Below are positions 31,500-39,572 of a DNA stretch of 64,000 bases, one piece after another (position 1 is the stretch's first letter; every line of letters starts with the position of its first letter). Origin of the DNA: Geobacter sp. (lineage in GTDB: Bacteria; Desulfobacterota; Desulfuromonadia; Geobacterales; Geobacteraceae). The notes below the pieces were generated by a model. The model was not told the origin of the DNA. It saw nothing but the letters and a program-made list of their open reading frames with translations, and did no database searches. The stretch spans positions 62,001 to 126,000 of the forward strand of contig JACOUQ010000013.1 of assembly GCA_016177775.1 (NCBI GenBank). The letters are read 5' to 3'. The position numbers and the translations under genes are program-made.

Positions 31500-31758
31500 A
31501 CCGCGAGCGCCGCTTATTGATGCGCCCTCCCAGGAACTGGCCGGCGAACGCCCCTGCCAGGGTCAGGGGGATGTAGTGCCAGCTGAAGCCGGCCTTGACC
31601 CGCAGGTAGATGATGACGGGGATGGAGATGTGGACATAGAAGTACCAGCCGAACGAGAATTTCTCGTAATTCTGCCGCAGGTAGCCGAGGGGGATGTTGA
31701 CGGCAAAGGCGAAGATAATGACTCCCAGAAGGAGTATGGCAGGATGCATGGACAGCAT
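31492..31758 (-). CDS. Small membrane protein of unknown function
   Basis: An 88-residue protein with three hydrophobic stretches (about residues 5-26, 42-54 and 62-77) and a basic C-terminus (GGRINKRRSRYD). NIPLGYLRQNYEKFSFGWYF between the first two stretches would face one side of the membrane. Two starts are possible (ATG 31758 or ATG 31749). It overlaps the DciA-like gene and is likely co-transcribed. I recognise no characterised family. Confidence 0.65.
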   Translation of the reverse strand: MLSMHPAILLLGVIIFAFAVNIPLGYLRQNYEKFSFGWYFYVHISIPVIIYLRVKAGFSWHYIPLTLAGAFAGQFLGGRINKRRSRYD

Positions 31759-31786
31759 AGTAATGAATTTGCGCAGGAATTGTCAA
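31757..31786 (-). promoter_or_regulatory. Possible sigma-70 promoter for the small membrane protein/DciA-like genes
   Basis: On the minus strand TTGACA (31786-31781) and TACTAT (31762-31757) are 18 bases apart. A start site about 7 bases further on would fall at the ATG 31749, implying a leaderless or nearly leaderless message. Confidence 0.4.
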
Positions 31787-31854
31787 TCGGCTTTCACACT
31801 TGCAAACTTAATATTGCTGTGCAAAACTTGGTAAACTAACGCGTTGAGGTGTAC

Positions 31855-32106
31855 ATGGTTAAAGACGGCGATTATGTGGCCATTTTCAATTCAGTGCACC
31901 GGGTGATGAAGGCTGAGAAGCTCTTGAAGGAGCAGCGCTTGCCAATCCTCCTGATTCCGGCGCCGCGCGCATTGCGCGCCGACTGCGGGCTGGCCATCCG
32001 GTATGCCGATGCGGACCGGCAAGCCGTCGAAGGCCACCTGGTCAAAGCCGGGTTGGCGCCGGAAGAGATTTACGTCAAGCGCGCCGGTGAATACCACAGG
32101 GTTTGA
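31855..32106 (+). CDS. DUF3343 family protein (putative Se/S carrier-like)
   Basis: An 83-residue protein. VAIFNSVHRVMKAEKLLKE at the start and PAPRALRADCGLAIRYADAD in the middle match the DUF3343 pattern, with the single conserved Cys in DCGLAIRY. The family is annotated as putative selenium/sulfur carrier-like, a role based on genome context and not proven. ATG 31855 is preferred to GTG 31849 because GAGG lies about six bases upstream. It is divergent from the small membrane protein gene. Confidence 0.7.
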   Translation: MVKDGDYVAIFNSVHRVMKAEKLLKEQRLPILLIPAPRALRADCGLAIRYADADRQAVEGHLVKAGLAPEEIYVKRAGEYHRV

Positions 32107-32123
32107 TAGGCCGGATTTTGTGA

Positions 32124-32153
32124 TTGACAAACACACTTTTCGTCGACTATATT
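32124..32153 (+). promoter_or_regulatory. Sigma-70 promoter for ffh operon
   Basis: TTGACA (32124-32129) and TATATT (32148-32153) with an 18-base spacer. The predicted start is about 90 bases before the ffh ATG. The leader shows no clear riboswitch or SRP-related structure. Confidence 0.65.
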
Positions 32154-32248
32154 AAACGTCTTTGGACAATGGATGAATTGCGCGTTTCGCCCGGCGCTGT
32201 TGGTGGGTAATGGCAACTCTTCGAAATAAAAGCAGTTTCTGGTTTTGA

Positions 32249-33607
32249 ATGTTTGACGCTCTCTCAGAAAAGCTCGATCTGGTATTCAAGAAGCTTCGCG
32301 GCCAAGGCACACTGACCGAGGAGAATATAAAGGAAGCCCTGCGGGAAGTGCGCCTGGCGCTGCTCGAGGCTGACGTCAACTTCAAGGTTGTCAAGGATTT
32401 CGTGGAGCGCGTCAGGGAGCGGGCTGTCGGCACGCAGGTGCTGCAAAGCCTGACCCCCGGACAGCAGGTCGTCAAGATCGTCCATGATGAACTGGTCGCC
32501 CTCATGGGTGGCGGCGAGGACAACAGTCTAGACCTGGCGGCCAAGCCACCGGTTTCCATCTTGATGGTCGGCCTCCAGGGGGCCGGCAAGACCACCACCT
32601 GTGGCAAGCTGGCCTCATGGCTCAAGGGACAGCGCAGAAATCCCCTGCTGGTCCCTGCCGATGTTTATCGGCCGGCTGCCATCGAGCAGTTGAAGACTCT
32701 CGGGCGCCAGCTGTCCCTGCCGGTGTACGAATCAAGGGCCGACCAGGACCCGGTCGATATCTGCCGTGAGGCGCTTCGCCATGCGGATCTGAACGGCTAC
32801 GACACCGTGATTTTCGACACCGCCGGCCGCCATCAGATCGATGACTTCCTGATGGAGGAGCTGGCGCGGATCAAGGCTGCGGTCGAGCCCCGCGAGATCT
32901 TGTTCGTGGCGGATGCCATGACCGGCCAGGAAGCGGTCAACGTCGCTTCCGGTTTCAACGACCGCCTGGACATCAGTGGCGTGGTTCTGACCAAGCTGGA
33001 TGGCGATGCCAAGGGGGGCGCGGCCCTTTCGATCCGGGCCGTTACCGGTAAACTGGTGAAGTTCGTAGGCCTGGGGGAGAAGCTGGACGCCCTGCAGGTA
33101 TTTCATCCGGACCGTCTCGTGTCGCGTATTCTCGGCATGGGTGATGTGCTGACCCTGGTGGAGAAGGCCCAGGCGACCTTCGATGTCAAGGAGGCCGAGA
33201 GGCTTCAGCAGAAGCTGAAAAAGAGCCAGTTCGACCTGGAGGATTTCCGCTCCCAGTTGCAGCAGTTCAAAAAGCTCGGCTCAATCGAGTCGATCATGGG
33301 AATGATCCCCGGTATGGGTAAGGCCATGAAGCAGCTCCAGGGGGCACAGCCCTCCGAGAAAGAGCTGAAGCGGGTCGAGGCAATCATCGATTCCATGACA
33401 CCGTCGGAGCGGGCCGATCACGCAGTCATCAATGGCAGTCGCAGGCTGCGAATCGCCAAGGGGAGCGGCACCACCGTCCAGGAGGTGAATATGCTCCTGA
33501 AGCGATTCACCGAGGCGCAGAAGATGATGAAGCAGTTGCAGAAGCTTGGCCCCAAGGGGCTGATGCGGGGGATGGGTGGACTCGGCAAGGGGATGCTCCC
33601 TTTCTGA
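32249..33607 (+). CDS. ffh: Signal recognition particle GTPase Ffh
   Basis: A 452-residue full-length SRP54/Ffh. The N domain begins at LSEKLDLVFKKLRGQG. The G domain has the P-loop GLQGAGKTTTCGKLA near residue 107, DTAGRH (G3), TKLDGDAKGG (G4) and GLGEKLDAL. The methionine-rich M domain (residues 300-452) carries GMIPGMGK, RRLRIAKGSG and the Met-rich KMMKQLQKLG tail, which bind SRP RNA and signal peptides. It acts with FtsY and 4.5S RNA to target membrane proteins co-translationally. It heads the rpsP-trmD-rplS operon as in other Desulfuromonadales. Confidence 0.97.
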   Translation: MFDALSEKLDLVFKKLRGQGTLTEENIKEALREVRLALLEADVNFKVVKDFVERVRERAVGTQVLQSLTPGQQVVKIVHDELVALMGGGEDNSLDLAAKPPVSILMVGLQGAGKTTTCGKLASWLKGQRRNPLLVPADVYRPAAIEQLKTLGRQLSLPVYESRADQDPVDICREALRHADLNGYDTVIFDTAGRHQIDDFLMEELARIKAAVEPREILFVADAMTGQEAVNVASGFNDRLDISGVVLTKLDGDAKGGAALSIRAVTGKLVKFVGLGEKLDALQVFHPDRLVSRILGMGDVLTLVEKAQATFDVKEAERLQQKLKKSQFDLEDFRSQLQQFKKLGSIESIMGMIPGMGKAMKQLQGAQPSEKELKRVEAIIDSMTPSERADHAVINGSRRLRIAKGSGTTVQEVNMLLKRFTEAQKMMKQLQKLGPKGLMRGMGGLGKGMLPF

Positions 33608-33647
33608 GGCATTGCCGTAATTGAATTTCGTATTTTCATAAAACATG

Positions 33648-33665
33648 TACGGCTTTGAAGCCGTA
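33648..33665 (+). promoter_or_regulatory. Perfect hairpin in the rpsP leader
   Basis: tacggct and agccgta flank a four-base core (33648-33665) 20 bases before the rpsP start. No T run follows, so it is not a terminator; it may influence translation or mark a processing site. Function unknown. Confidence 0.4.
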
Positions 33666-33684
33666 AGAACATCGGGAGGAAGAA

Positions 33685-33951
33685 ATGGCTGTAAAGATCA
33701 GACTGGCACGTGGCGGCGCCAAAAAGAAGCCTTACTATCAGATCGTCATCGCGGATGAGCGCTGCAGGCGCGACGGACGCTTCATCGAAAAGGTCGGCAG
33801 TTACGACCCCAATCAGAACCCTGCCATGATAAAGCTTGAAGAGACGAAGGCCCTGGAGTGGTTGAACAAGGGTGTTCAGCCGACCGATACCGTCCGCCAG
33901 CTTCTCAAGAAAGCCGGCATCTGGCAGAAGTTCGTTTCCAAGGCTGCGTAA
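33685..33951 (+). CDS. rpsP: 30S ribosomal protein S16
   Basis: An 88-residue S16. [22 protein letters not shown] at the N-terminus and [17 protein letters not shown] are the family's conserved segments, and the length is normal. GGGAGG lies nine bases before the ATG. Encoded between ffh and the KH-domain gene in the classical S16-RimM-TrmD-L19 operon; needed for 30S assembly. Confidence 0.97.
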   Translation: MAVKIRLARGGAKKKPYYQIVIADERCRRDGRFIEKVGSYDPNQNPAMIKLEETKALEWLNKGVQPTDTVRQLLKKAGIWQKFVSKAA

Positions 33952-34005
33952 TCCCCGGTTTTTACCCGGTACGCCGGATATTCCACGAACGCAGAGGACA
34001 CCGAC

Positions 34006-34236
34006 ATGAGACAGCTCGTAGAGACCATTGCCAAGGCGCTTGTCGACGATGCCAGCCAGGTGAAGGCCACGGAAGAGATGGAGGAGGATACCCTCGTCAT
34101 CAAACTGACCGTGGCCAAGGAAGACATGGGGCGCATCATCGGTAAGGAAGGGAGGACCGCCAAGGCGATCCGCACGCTGCTGAACGCTGTTGCCACCAAG
34201 GACAACAAGAAAGCGGTCCTGAAAATCGTCGAGTAA
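34006..34236 (+). CDS. khpA: KH-domain RNA-binding protein KhpA
   Basis: A 76-residue single KH domain protein (formerly YlqC). The GxxG loop is in MGRIIGKEGRTAKAIRTLL, residues 46-64, which binds RNA. ATG 34006 follows rpsP by 54 bases, and its stop overlaps the rimM start by one base. KhpA homologues act with KhpB as RNA chaperones in Gram-positives; its role here is inferred from the conserved operon position. Confidence 0.93.
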   Translation: MRQLVETIAKALVDDASQVKATEEMEEDTLVIKLTVAKEDMGRIIGKEGRTAKAIRTLLNAVATKDNKKAVLKIVE

Positions 34237-34754
34237 TGTCTCGTGACGACGGGTTGGTTCTGATTGGCAAGATAACGAAGCCACAGGGGATTCGCGGGGA
34301 ATTGCGGGTTGTTCCGTATTCCGGCGACCCCGAGAGCATTCTGCATCTGAGTACGTTCATAACGAAGGGGCCGGGCGGCGCCCTGGAGACCCATGAGTTG
34401 GCCAAGGCCGTCCAGCATGGGAGCAAGACCGTCATCTCGCTCAGGCAGTTCGACAACATCAACCAGGTCCAGCACCTGGTGGGGCGGGAGATATACGTTC
34501 GGCGCAGCCAGCTTCCGGAACTCTCCGAGGGGGAATATTACTGGTTCGATCTGGTTGGTCTTTCGGTCATGTCCGAAGCAGGCGAGCCGCTGGGCGAGCT
34601 TTCAGAGATCATGTCGACCGGCAGTAATGATGTCTATGTGGTGCGCTCGGGAAAGCGGGAAATACTCGTTCCGGCCCTTGAGGACGTGGTTCTTGATGTG
34701 GACCTGGACCGGCGGATCATGAAGGTTTCCCTCCCCGAAGGTTTGCAGGACTGA
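34236..34754 (+). CDS. rimM: Ribosome maturation factor RimM
   Basis: A 172-residue RimM with the N-terminal domain ([20 protein letters not shown]) and the C-terminal PRC barrel ([18 protein letters not shown] and [16 protein letters not shown]). It binds S19 and the 30S head during 16S rRNA processing. One-base overlaps with both khpA (TAATG) and trmD (TGATG) indicate translational coupling. Confidence 0.95.
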   Translation: MSRDDGLVLIGKITKPQGIRGELRVVPYSGDPESILHLSTFITKGPGGALETHELAKAVQHGSKTVISLRQFDNINQVQHLVGREIYVRRSQLPELSEGEYYWFDLVGLSVMSEAGEPLGELSEIMSTGSNDVYVVRSGKREILVPALEDVVLDVDLDRRIMKVSLPEGLQD

Positions 34755-35491
34755 TGAAATTCGACATCCTGACACTCTTCCCCGCCATGTTCGAAGGCCC
34801 TTTTACGGAGAGCATTCTGAAGCGGGCGGTTGAAAGGGAGCTGATCGAGATAAGGCTGCACAACATCCGCGACCATGCCTTTGACAGGCATCACGTCACT
34901 GACGACGCCCCATACGGTGGCGGCAGCGGGATGGTCATGAAGGTGGAGCCGATTGCGGCATGCCTGGCCAAGGTCAGGGAAGACCGGCCAAACGCCAGGG
35001 TAATTCTCACCACTCCGCAGGGGAAGCCGCTCAATCATGAGTTGGTGTGCGAGCTGGCCCGCGAGCAAGAACTGGTCATCATCTGTGGCCGCTACGAAGG
35101 GGTGGACGAGCGGGTCCGCGAGTTGTTCGTTGACAAGGAAATATCCTTGGGCGATTTTGTCCTGACTGGTGGTGATTTGGCTGCAATGGCGATCGTGGAC
35201 GCCGTGGCCCGATTCGTGCCGGGGGTGCTGGGAAGTGGCGCTTCTGCGGAGTCGGACTCCTTCAGCGACGGCTTGCTTGAGTACCCGCACTACACGCGCC
35301 CCCCCGAGTTTCAGGGATTGCAGGTGCCTGACGTGCTTCTGTCGGGAGACCACCAGGCTATCGCCCTCTGGCGTCGCCGGCAGTCACTGCTCCGCACATT
35401 GCAGAAACGGCCCGACTTGTTGCAAACGGCGCACCTTTCCGGTGCGGACCGGAAGTACCTGCAAGAGGTATCCGAGGGTGAGAAACAGTGA
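34754..35491 (+). CDS. trmD: tRNA (guanine-37-N1)-methyltransferase TrmD
   Basis: A 245-residue SPOUT-class enzyme that makes m1G37 in tRNAs and prevents frameshifting. [15 protein letters not shown] opens the protein. [14 protein letters not shown] near residue 50, [12 protein letters not shown] near residue 112 (the deep trefoil knot) and [17 protein letters not shown] near residue 131 are the SAM and tRNA sites. [16 protein letters not shown] is the C-terminal domain signature. The stop overlaps the next gene by four bases. Confidence 0.97.
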   Translation: MKFDILTLFPAMFEGPFTESILKRAVERELIEIRLHNIRDHAFDRHHVTDDAPYGGGSGMVMKVEPIAACLAKVREDRPNARVILTTPQGKPLNHELVCELAREQELVIICGRYEGVDERVRELFVDKEISLGDFVLTGGDLAAMAIVDAVARFVPGVLGSGASAESDSFSDGLLEYPHYTRPPEFQGLQVPDVLLSGDHQAIALWRRRQSLLRTLQKRPDLLQTAHLSGADRKYLQEVSEGEKQ

Positions 35492-36063
35492 GCGCTTCAA
35501 CCGGAGCGCCGGTCTGCATCGCCCTCATTCACTATCCGGTTTACGACAAGAACCGGCAGGTAGTGGCAACGGCGGTTACCAATCTCGATCTGCACGACAT
35601 TGCCCGCGCAGCGAAGACCTTTGGCCTGGACCGCTACTATGTGGTGACACCGGTCCGGTCCCAGCAGGCGCTGTCCGAGCGGATCGCCAGGCACTGGCAG
35701 GAGGGGTGGGGGGCAACATACAACCCGAAACGCAAGGCCGCCCTCGATATCATGCAGGTGGCCGAGTCGCTGGATGCGGTCGTTGCGGACATGGCCACCC
35801 GTTATGGCATTGCGCCGAAGGTGGTGGTGACCGGCGCGACAGCGCGTGATAATGGCATCACGTATGCCGGGTTGCAACGGGTAATCCGGGAGGGGGACGC
35901 GCCAATACTGCTTCTGTTCGGGACCGGCTGGGGGATGACCGAAGAGTTGTTTGACCGCGCAGATTTCATCCTGGACCCGATAAAGGGACCCGGAGAGTAC
36001 AACCATTTGTCGGTCCGCTCGGCGGCTGCAATCGTGCTGGACCGGCTGTTTGGCAATAGATGA
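35488..36063 (+). CDS. SPOUT-type RNA methyltransferase (PF09936-like)
   Basis: A 191-residue protein of the 'SAM-dependent RNA methyltransferase' family often located after trmD in delta-proteobacteria and fused to TrmD in some other lineages. [19 protein letters not shown] begins it, [23 protein letters not shown] follows, and [14 protein letters not shown] near residue 140 with [19 protein letters not shown] forms the knot region. It starts with GTG overlapping trmD. The RNA target is not established. Confidence 0.8.
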   Translation: MSASTGAPVCIALIHYPVYDKNRQVVATAVTNLDLHDIARAAKTFGLDRYYVVTPVRSQQALSERIARHWQEGWGATYNPKRKAALDIMQVAESLDAVVADMATRYGIAPKVVVTGATARDNGITYAGLQRVIREGDAPILLLFGTGWGMTEELFDRADFILDPIKGPGEYNHLSVRSAAAIVLDRLFGNR

Positions 36064-36067
36064 GGCA

Positions 36068-36102
36068 GTGAGTTGTGAGAAAATTGAAGTGAGTCGTGAG
36101 TA
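36068..36102 (+). repeat. Heptad tandem array (GTGAGNN)
   Basis: Units gtgagtt, gtgagaa, aattgaa (degenerate), gtgagtc, gtgagta lie immediately after the SPOUT methyltransferase stop and before rplS. Four of five match GTGAGNN. Confidence 0.75.
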
Positions 36103-36145
36103 GAAAAAATCCAAGTAGTCTTTTAGCATAGAGGAGGAAGCAGCA

Positions 36146-36505
36146 ATGAACCCGATTATCCGTAACATCGAACTTGAGCAGGTAAAAAAGAACGTAATCC
36201 CTTTCAAGCCGGGCGACACGGTGAAGGTGCACGTGAAGATCGTTGAAGGCGACAAGAGCCGTATCCAGGCTTTCCAGGGTGTGGTGATCAGCCGCCAGAG
36301 CGGCGGGATCCGCGAGTGTTTCACGGTCCGCAAGATTTCCAACGGCATCGGCGTGGAAAGGGTTTTCCCGCTCCACTCCCCGACCCTGGAGACCATCGAG
36401 GTGGTGACCCGCGGCCACGTCCGTCGCGCCAAGCTCTATTATCTCCGCAAGCTGCGGGGCAAGGCGGCCCGCATCCGCGAGAAGAAATACGTTCCTGTAG
36501 CCTAG
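36146..36505 (+). CDS. rplS: 50S ribosomal protein L19
   Basis: A 119-residue L19 of normal length. [20 protein letters not shown] and [12 protein letters not shown] are conserved, [21 protein letters not shown] is the signature, and [18 protein letters not shown] the C-terminal basic segment at the 30S-50S interface. GAGGAGG lies 9 bases before the ATG. A strong terminator follows directly. Confidence 0.97.
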   Translation: MNPIIRNIELEQVKKNVIPFKPGDTVKVHVKIVEGDKSRIQAFQGVVISRQSGGIRECFTVRKISNGIGVERVFPLHSPTLETIEVVTRGHVRRAKLYYLRKLRGKAARIREKKYVPVA

Positions 36506-36512
36506 AAAGAGA

Positions 36513-36539
36513 AGCCCCGGCCAAAACCGGGGCTTTTTT
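36513..36539 (+). terminator. Rho-independent terminator after rplS
   Basis: An 8-bp GC-rich stem (agccccgg/ccggggct, 36513-36520 with 36527-36534), a six-base loop and six T. Ends the ffh-rplS operon. Confidence 0.9.
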
Positions 36540-36560
36540 GCGTCTTATGCCTTATTGCTT

Positions 36561-36609
36561 GTAGGAGCGTCGTTTCGGCGCGACGATCGCGGCTATAGGC
36601 CGCTCCTAC
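36561..36609. repeat. REP-like palindromic element
   Basis: Outer 9-bp arms gtaggagcg (36561-36569) and cgctcctac (36601-36609) enclose two small inner palindromes (cgtcg/cgacg and gcggc/gccgc), giving a possible three-way structure. Similar GTAGGAGCG...CGCTCCTAC palindromes are known as repetitive extragenic elements in several proteobacteria. It lies between the rplS terminator and rnhB. Confidence 0.6.
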
Positions 36610-36653
36610 GTATATTTTCATCCGGTTTTTTCTGTTGCAAGTGGAGGGCGCGT

Positions 36654-37304
36654 GTGAGCCTGTTCGACCTGGAACAGACACCAGATATGCTGGTTTTTGA
36701 AAAGTTAGCAGGAAGCCGTGGCTACCGCAACATCGCCGGAGTGGACGAGGCAGGGCGAGGGCCGCTGGCAGGTCCTGTTGTGGCGGCGGCAGTCATTCTT
36801 CCGGAGGGGCTGATCATCCCCGGTGTTGACGATTCCAAGAAACTCTCCGCAGCCAGGCGTGAAGCGCTCTTTGATACGATCATGGGGGAAGCCGCGGCGG
36901 TGGGGGTCGGTGTGGCGGACCAGGACCTGATCGACCGGGTGAACATCCTCCAGGCTACATTGCATGCCATGCGGGAAGCGGTGGGCCATTTGGTGGTCCC
37001 CCCCGATTACCTCCTCATCGACGGCATCAGCACCATTCCCGTCAACATACCCCAGAGAACCATCAAACAGGGGGACTCCGCAAGCATCTCCATCGCGGCT
37101 GCATCCATCATAGCCAAGGTAACCCGCGACCGGATCATGGTTGAATATGATGCCCGGTATCCCGGTTACGGCTTTAGCGGTCACAAGGGGTATGGTTGCG
37201 CCTCGCACCTCGAAGCGATAGCCAGCCTTGGTCCATGTCCTATACACCGGAAGACCTTTCGGGGTGTCAAGGAGCATGTGCAAACGGTGAGTGGTGAACT
37301 GTGA
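36654..37304 (+). CDS. rnhB: Ribonuclease HII
   Basis: A 216-residue RNase HII that cleaves RNA in RNA-DNA hybrids and at single ribonucleotides. IAGVDEAGRGPLAGPVVAAA near residue 24 carries the first Asp-Glu pair, LLIDGI the third Asp, and KVTRDRIMVEYDARYPGYGF the fourth. GTG 36654 is chosen because GGAGG lies seven bases upstream; the longer frame back to 36555 would run through the terminator region and REP-like element. The last residues (SGEL) and the TGA stop are encoded by heptad repeats. Confidence 0.95.
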   Translation: MSLFDLEQTPDMLVFEKLAGSRGYRNIAGVDEAGRGPLAGPVVAAAVILPEGLIIPGVDDSKKLSAARREALFDTIMGEAAAVGVGVADQDLIDRVNILQATLHAMREAVGHLVVPPDYLLIDGISTIPVNIPQRTIKQGDSASISIAAASIIAKVTRDRIMVEYDARYPGYGFSGHKGYGCASHLEAIASLGPCPIHRKTFRGVKEHVQTVSGEL

Positions 37305-37328
37305 ATGGTGAACTGTGAATGGTGAAAA
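37287..37328 (+). repeat. Heptad tandem array (GTGARNN) joining rnhB and yraN
   Basis: Six uninterrupted units: gtgagtg, gtgaact, gtgaatg, gtgaact, gtgaatg, gtgaaaa. Unit 3 supplies the rnhB stop (37302-37304) and unit 5 supplies the yraN ATG (37319-37321). Confidence 0.85.
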
Positions 37329-37705
37329 GCGGAGAACCCAATAACAACAAGACCCTCGGGGAGTTAGGGGAGGAGATCGCTGTCGCTTTTCTGAAGGGGC
37401 GAAAGTTTCGCATCATAGAGCGGAACTTCCGCTGCAAGTGCGGCGAGATCGATATCGTGGCCAGGGATGGTAAGACCTTCGTATTCGTGGAGGTGAAAAC
37501 CCGGCGCACTGCCTCCTACGGCCCGCCGCAGCTGGCGGTCACCCCCTTCAAGCAGCGTCAGAACTCCAAGGCCGCCCTGACCTGGCTCGCCAGTAAGAAG
37601 ATGCAGGACGTCCCCGCCCGCTTTGACGTGGTTGCCATTGTTCTGCGCGACCATGCGATCCCCGAGATCGAGCATATCCGGAACGCCTTCGACCTGGCGT
37701 ACTGA
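37319..37705 (+). CDS. yraN: UPF0102 family protein YraN
   Basis: A 128-residue UPF0102 protein with an endonuclease-like fold. LGELGEEIAVAFLKGRKFRI, RCKCGEIDIVARDG and FVEVKTRRTASYG contain the E...D..EVK pattern of PD-(D/E)XK nucleases. Families are commonly encoded next to rnhB. Function is not established. The ATG lies in a heptad array without a Shine-Dalgarno of the usual type; the preceding GTGA units may or may not serve as a weak one. Confidence 0.9.
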   Translation: MVKSGEPNNNKTLGELGEEIAVAFLKGRKFRIIERNFRCKCGEIDIVARDGKTFVFVEVKTRRTASYGPPQLAVTPFKQRQNSKAALTWLASKKMQDVPARFDVVAIVLRDHAIPEIEHIRNAFDLAY

Positions 37706-37778
37706 TTCCCCCTCTCTTCCATTTGCAAAGAGCCCTTTCCTGTGCTACCTTTACCGCAAATTCACTCCGGAGATTACC

Positions 37779-38630
37779 ATGGATTTCACTGTTGCCCTGG
37801 CGCAGGTAAAGCCCAAGCTCGGTTGCGTGGCCGACAACCTCGGCATGATCGAGGCCGCAGTCGAGCGTGGCATCAATGAGAAGGCCGGCCTCGTCCTATT
37901 CCCCGAACTGGCCCTGACCGGCTATTTCCTCCGTGACCTGGTGCCGGAAGTGGCTCTTTCGCTGGATGCCCCGGAAATAACCCGGCTGAAGGAGCTTTCC
38001 CGGCATATCGACATCGCCATCGGCATGGTCGAAGCCTCGCCGGACTACCTGTTCTACAACTCCGCCCTCTACCTCTCGGCAGGGGATATCCGCCACGTCC
38101 ACCGCAAGGTCTACCTCCCCACTTATGGGCTGTTCGACGAACAGCGCTATTTTGCCCACGGCGAGCGGTTCCGCGCCTTTGATACCCGCTTCGGCAGAAT
38201 GGGGATGCTGATCTGCGAGGACATGTGGCACCTGTCCGCCCCCTATATCCTTGCCATGGACGGCGCTGCCACCATACTTTGCCTCTCCAGCAGCCCTGGC
38301 CGGGGGGTTACGGAGGATGAAAACCTCGGTTCCACCTCCGCCTGGCAGCGGCTTACCTCCACCACCGCTATGTTCCTCAATTGCCGGATCCTTTACTGCA
38401 ACCGGGTCGGGTACGAGGATGGCGTGAATTTCTGGGGGGGATCGGAGTACGTGGAGCCATCCGGAAAGGTCAATGTTCGCGGCAAGCTTCTGGACGAGGA
38501 TTTTGTCCTGGCTGGAGTGGAGGAGGGGGCGCTCCGCCGCGAGCGGATCTTTTCCCCGATGTTGCGGGACGAGAGCCTCTTCATCACCATGAAGGAGCTG
38601 CGCCGGATCGAGAAGGAGAGGGACTGCTGA
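37779..38630 (+). CDS. Nitrilase-family amidohydrolase, putative glutaminase partner of NadE
   Basis: A 283-residue carbon-nitrogen hydrolase. The catalytic Glu is in [11 protein letters not shown] (E43), the Lys in [15 protein letters not shown] near residue 108, and the Cys in [10 protein letters not shown] near residue 147. Nitrilase domains of this type form the N-terminal glutaminase half of glutamine-dependent NAD synthetases; here it is a separate gene with a one-base overlap to nadE, so the two proteins may form a two-subunit enzyme. The ATG at 37779 has GGAG 8 bases upstream. Confidence 0.85.
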   Translation: MDFTVALAQVKPKLGCVADNLGMIEAAVERGINEKAGLVLFPELALTGYFLRDLVPEVALSLDAPEITRLKELSRHIDIAIGMVEASPDYLFYNSALYLSAGDIRHVHRKVYLPTYGLFDEQRYFAHGERFRAFDTRFGRMGMLICEDMWHLSAPYILAMDGAATILCLSSSPGRGVTEDENLGSTSAWQRLTSTTAMFLNCRILYCNRVGYEDGVNFWGGSEYVEPSGKVNVRGKLLDEDFVLAGVEEGALRRERIFSPMLRDESLFITMKELRRIEKERDC

Positions 38631-39451
38631 TGTCGATGCTTACTGTCAATACGAAGCTTCTGCGAAAAATCCTGGTTGGCTTCATCCGCGAAGAGGTCCG
38701 CAAGGTCGGTGTTGCCAAGGCCGTGCTGGGGCTTTCCGGCGGCATCGACTCGGCTGTGGTGGCTTTCCTTGCCGCCGAGGCGCTGGGGCCGGAAAACGTC
38801 CACGCCTGCATCATGCCGTACAAGACCAGCAATCCGGAGAGCGAGGCCCATGCCCGCCTGGCTGCCGAGCAGCTCGGAATCGAGCACGAAGTCATCGAAA
38901 TCACCTCCATGGTGGACGCCTACTTCGCCCTCTACCCCGATGCCGACAACATGCGTCGCGGCAACAAGATGGCCCGGGAGCGGATGACTATCCTCTATGA
39001 CCATTCGGCGGCCCTTTCCGCCCTGGTGCTCGGCACGAGCAACAAGACCGAACTGCTGCTGGGATACGGGACCCTGCACGGCGACATGGCGAGCGCCCTC
39101 AATGCCATCGGCGACATTTACAAGACCCAGCTTTGGCAGCTTGCCGAAGAGCTGGACGTGCCGCGGGTCATCATTGAGAAAAAGCCCTCCGCCGACCTCT
39201 GGGCCGGCCAGACCGACGAACAGGAGCTCGGCTTCACCTACCGCGAGGTGGATGAGCTCCTCTACCACATGGTGGATCTCCGGATGACGCGCGAAGAGCT
39301 GGTTGCCAAGGGCTTCAGTCCGGAGTTCATCGACAAGATTTACCAGAAGGTGCGCAACTCCCATTTCAAACGCCGTCTGCCGGTAATCGCCAAGGTGTCG
39401 AATCGGACCATTGACCGGGATTTCCGCTACTCCCGCGATTGGGGGAAATAG
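38630..39451 (+). CDS. nadE: NAD+ synthetase
   Basis: A 273-residue synthetase domain that amidates deamido-NAD with [20 protein letters not shown] near residue 33 is the P-loop PPi motif (SGGxDS). [34 protein letters not shown] near residue 135 and [18 protein letters not shown] near residue 184 are NadE signatures. It overlaps the nitrilase-like gene by one base. The short C-terminus fits ammonia-using enzymes, but the partner may supply ammonia from glutamine. Confidence 0.95.
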   Translation: MSMLTVNTKLLRKILVGFIREEVRKVGVAKAVLGLSGGIDSAVVAFLAAEALGPENVHACIMPYKTSNPESEAHARLAAEQLGIEHEVIEITSMVDAYFALYPDADNMRRGNKMARERMTILYDHSAALSALVLGTSNKTELLLGYGTLHGDMASALNAIGDIYKTQLWQLAEELDVPRVIIEKKPSADLWAGQTDEQELGFTYREVDELLYHMVDLRMTREELVAKGFSPEFIDKIYQKVRNSHFKRRLPVIAKVSNRTIDRDFRYSRDWGK

Positions 39452-39569
39452 AAACGCGCCTTTTCCGCAATCTCGGCGTTGGCCTGCGGGGTTCGTTGTG
39501 CGGCGTACCTGAAGTACGCCTCCGCCTTACCCCTTGGTCGCCTTGACCTTGCAAAAAAATCGCGTTTCT
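39450..39569. repeat. Intergenic element bounded by inverted GAAACGCG
   Basis: gaaacgcg near the left end and cgcgtttc (39561-39568) are perfect inverse complements 100 bases apart, and a 7-bp stem ggcgtac/gtacgcc (39502-39508 with 39514-39520) lies between them. The whole nadE-rsmI gap is this element. It looks like a repetitive or structured intergenic sequence, but only one copy is in the window. Confidence 0.45.
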
Positions 39570-39572
39570 AAT

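Noticed and set aside
36555-36653. Upstream extension of rnhB
   Set aside because: It would translate through the REP-like element; GTG 36654 has a good ribosome-binding site and gives the usual RNase HII length.
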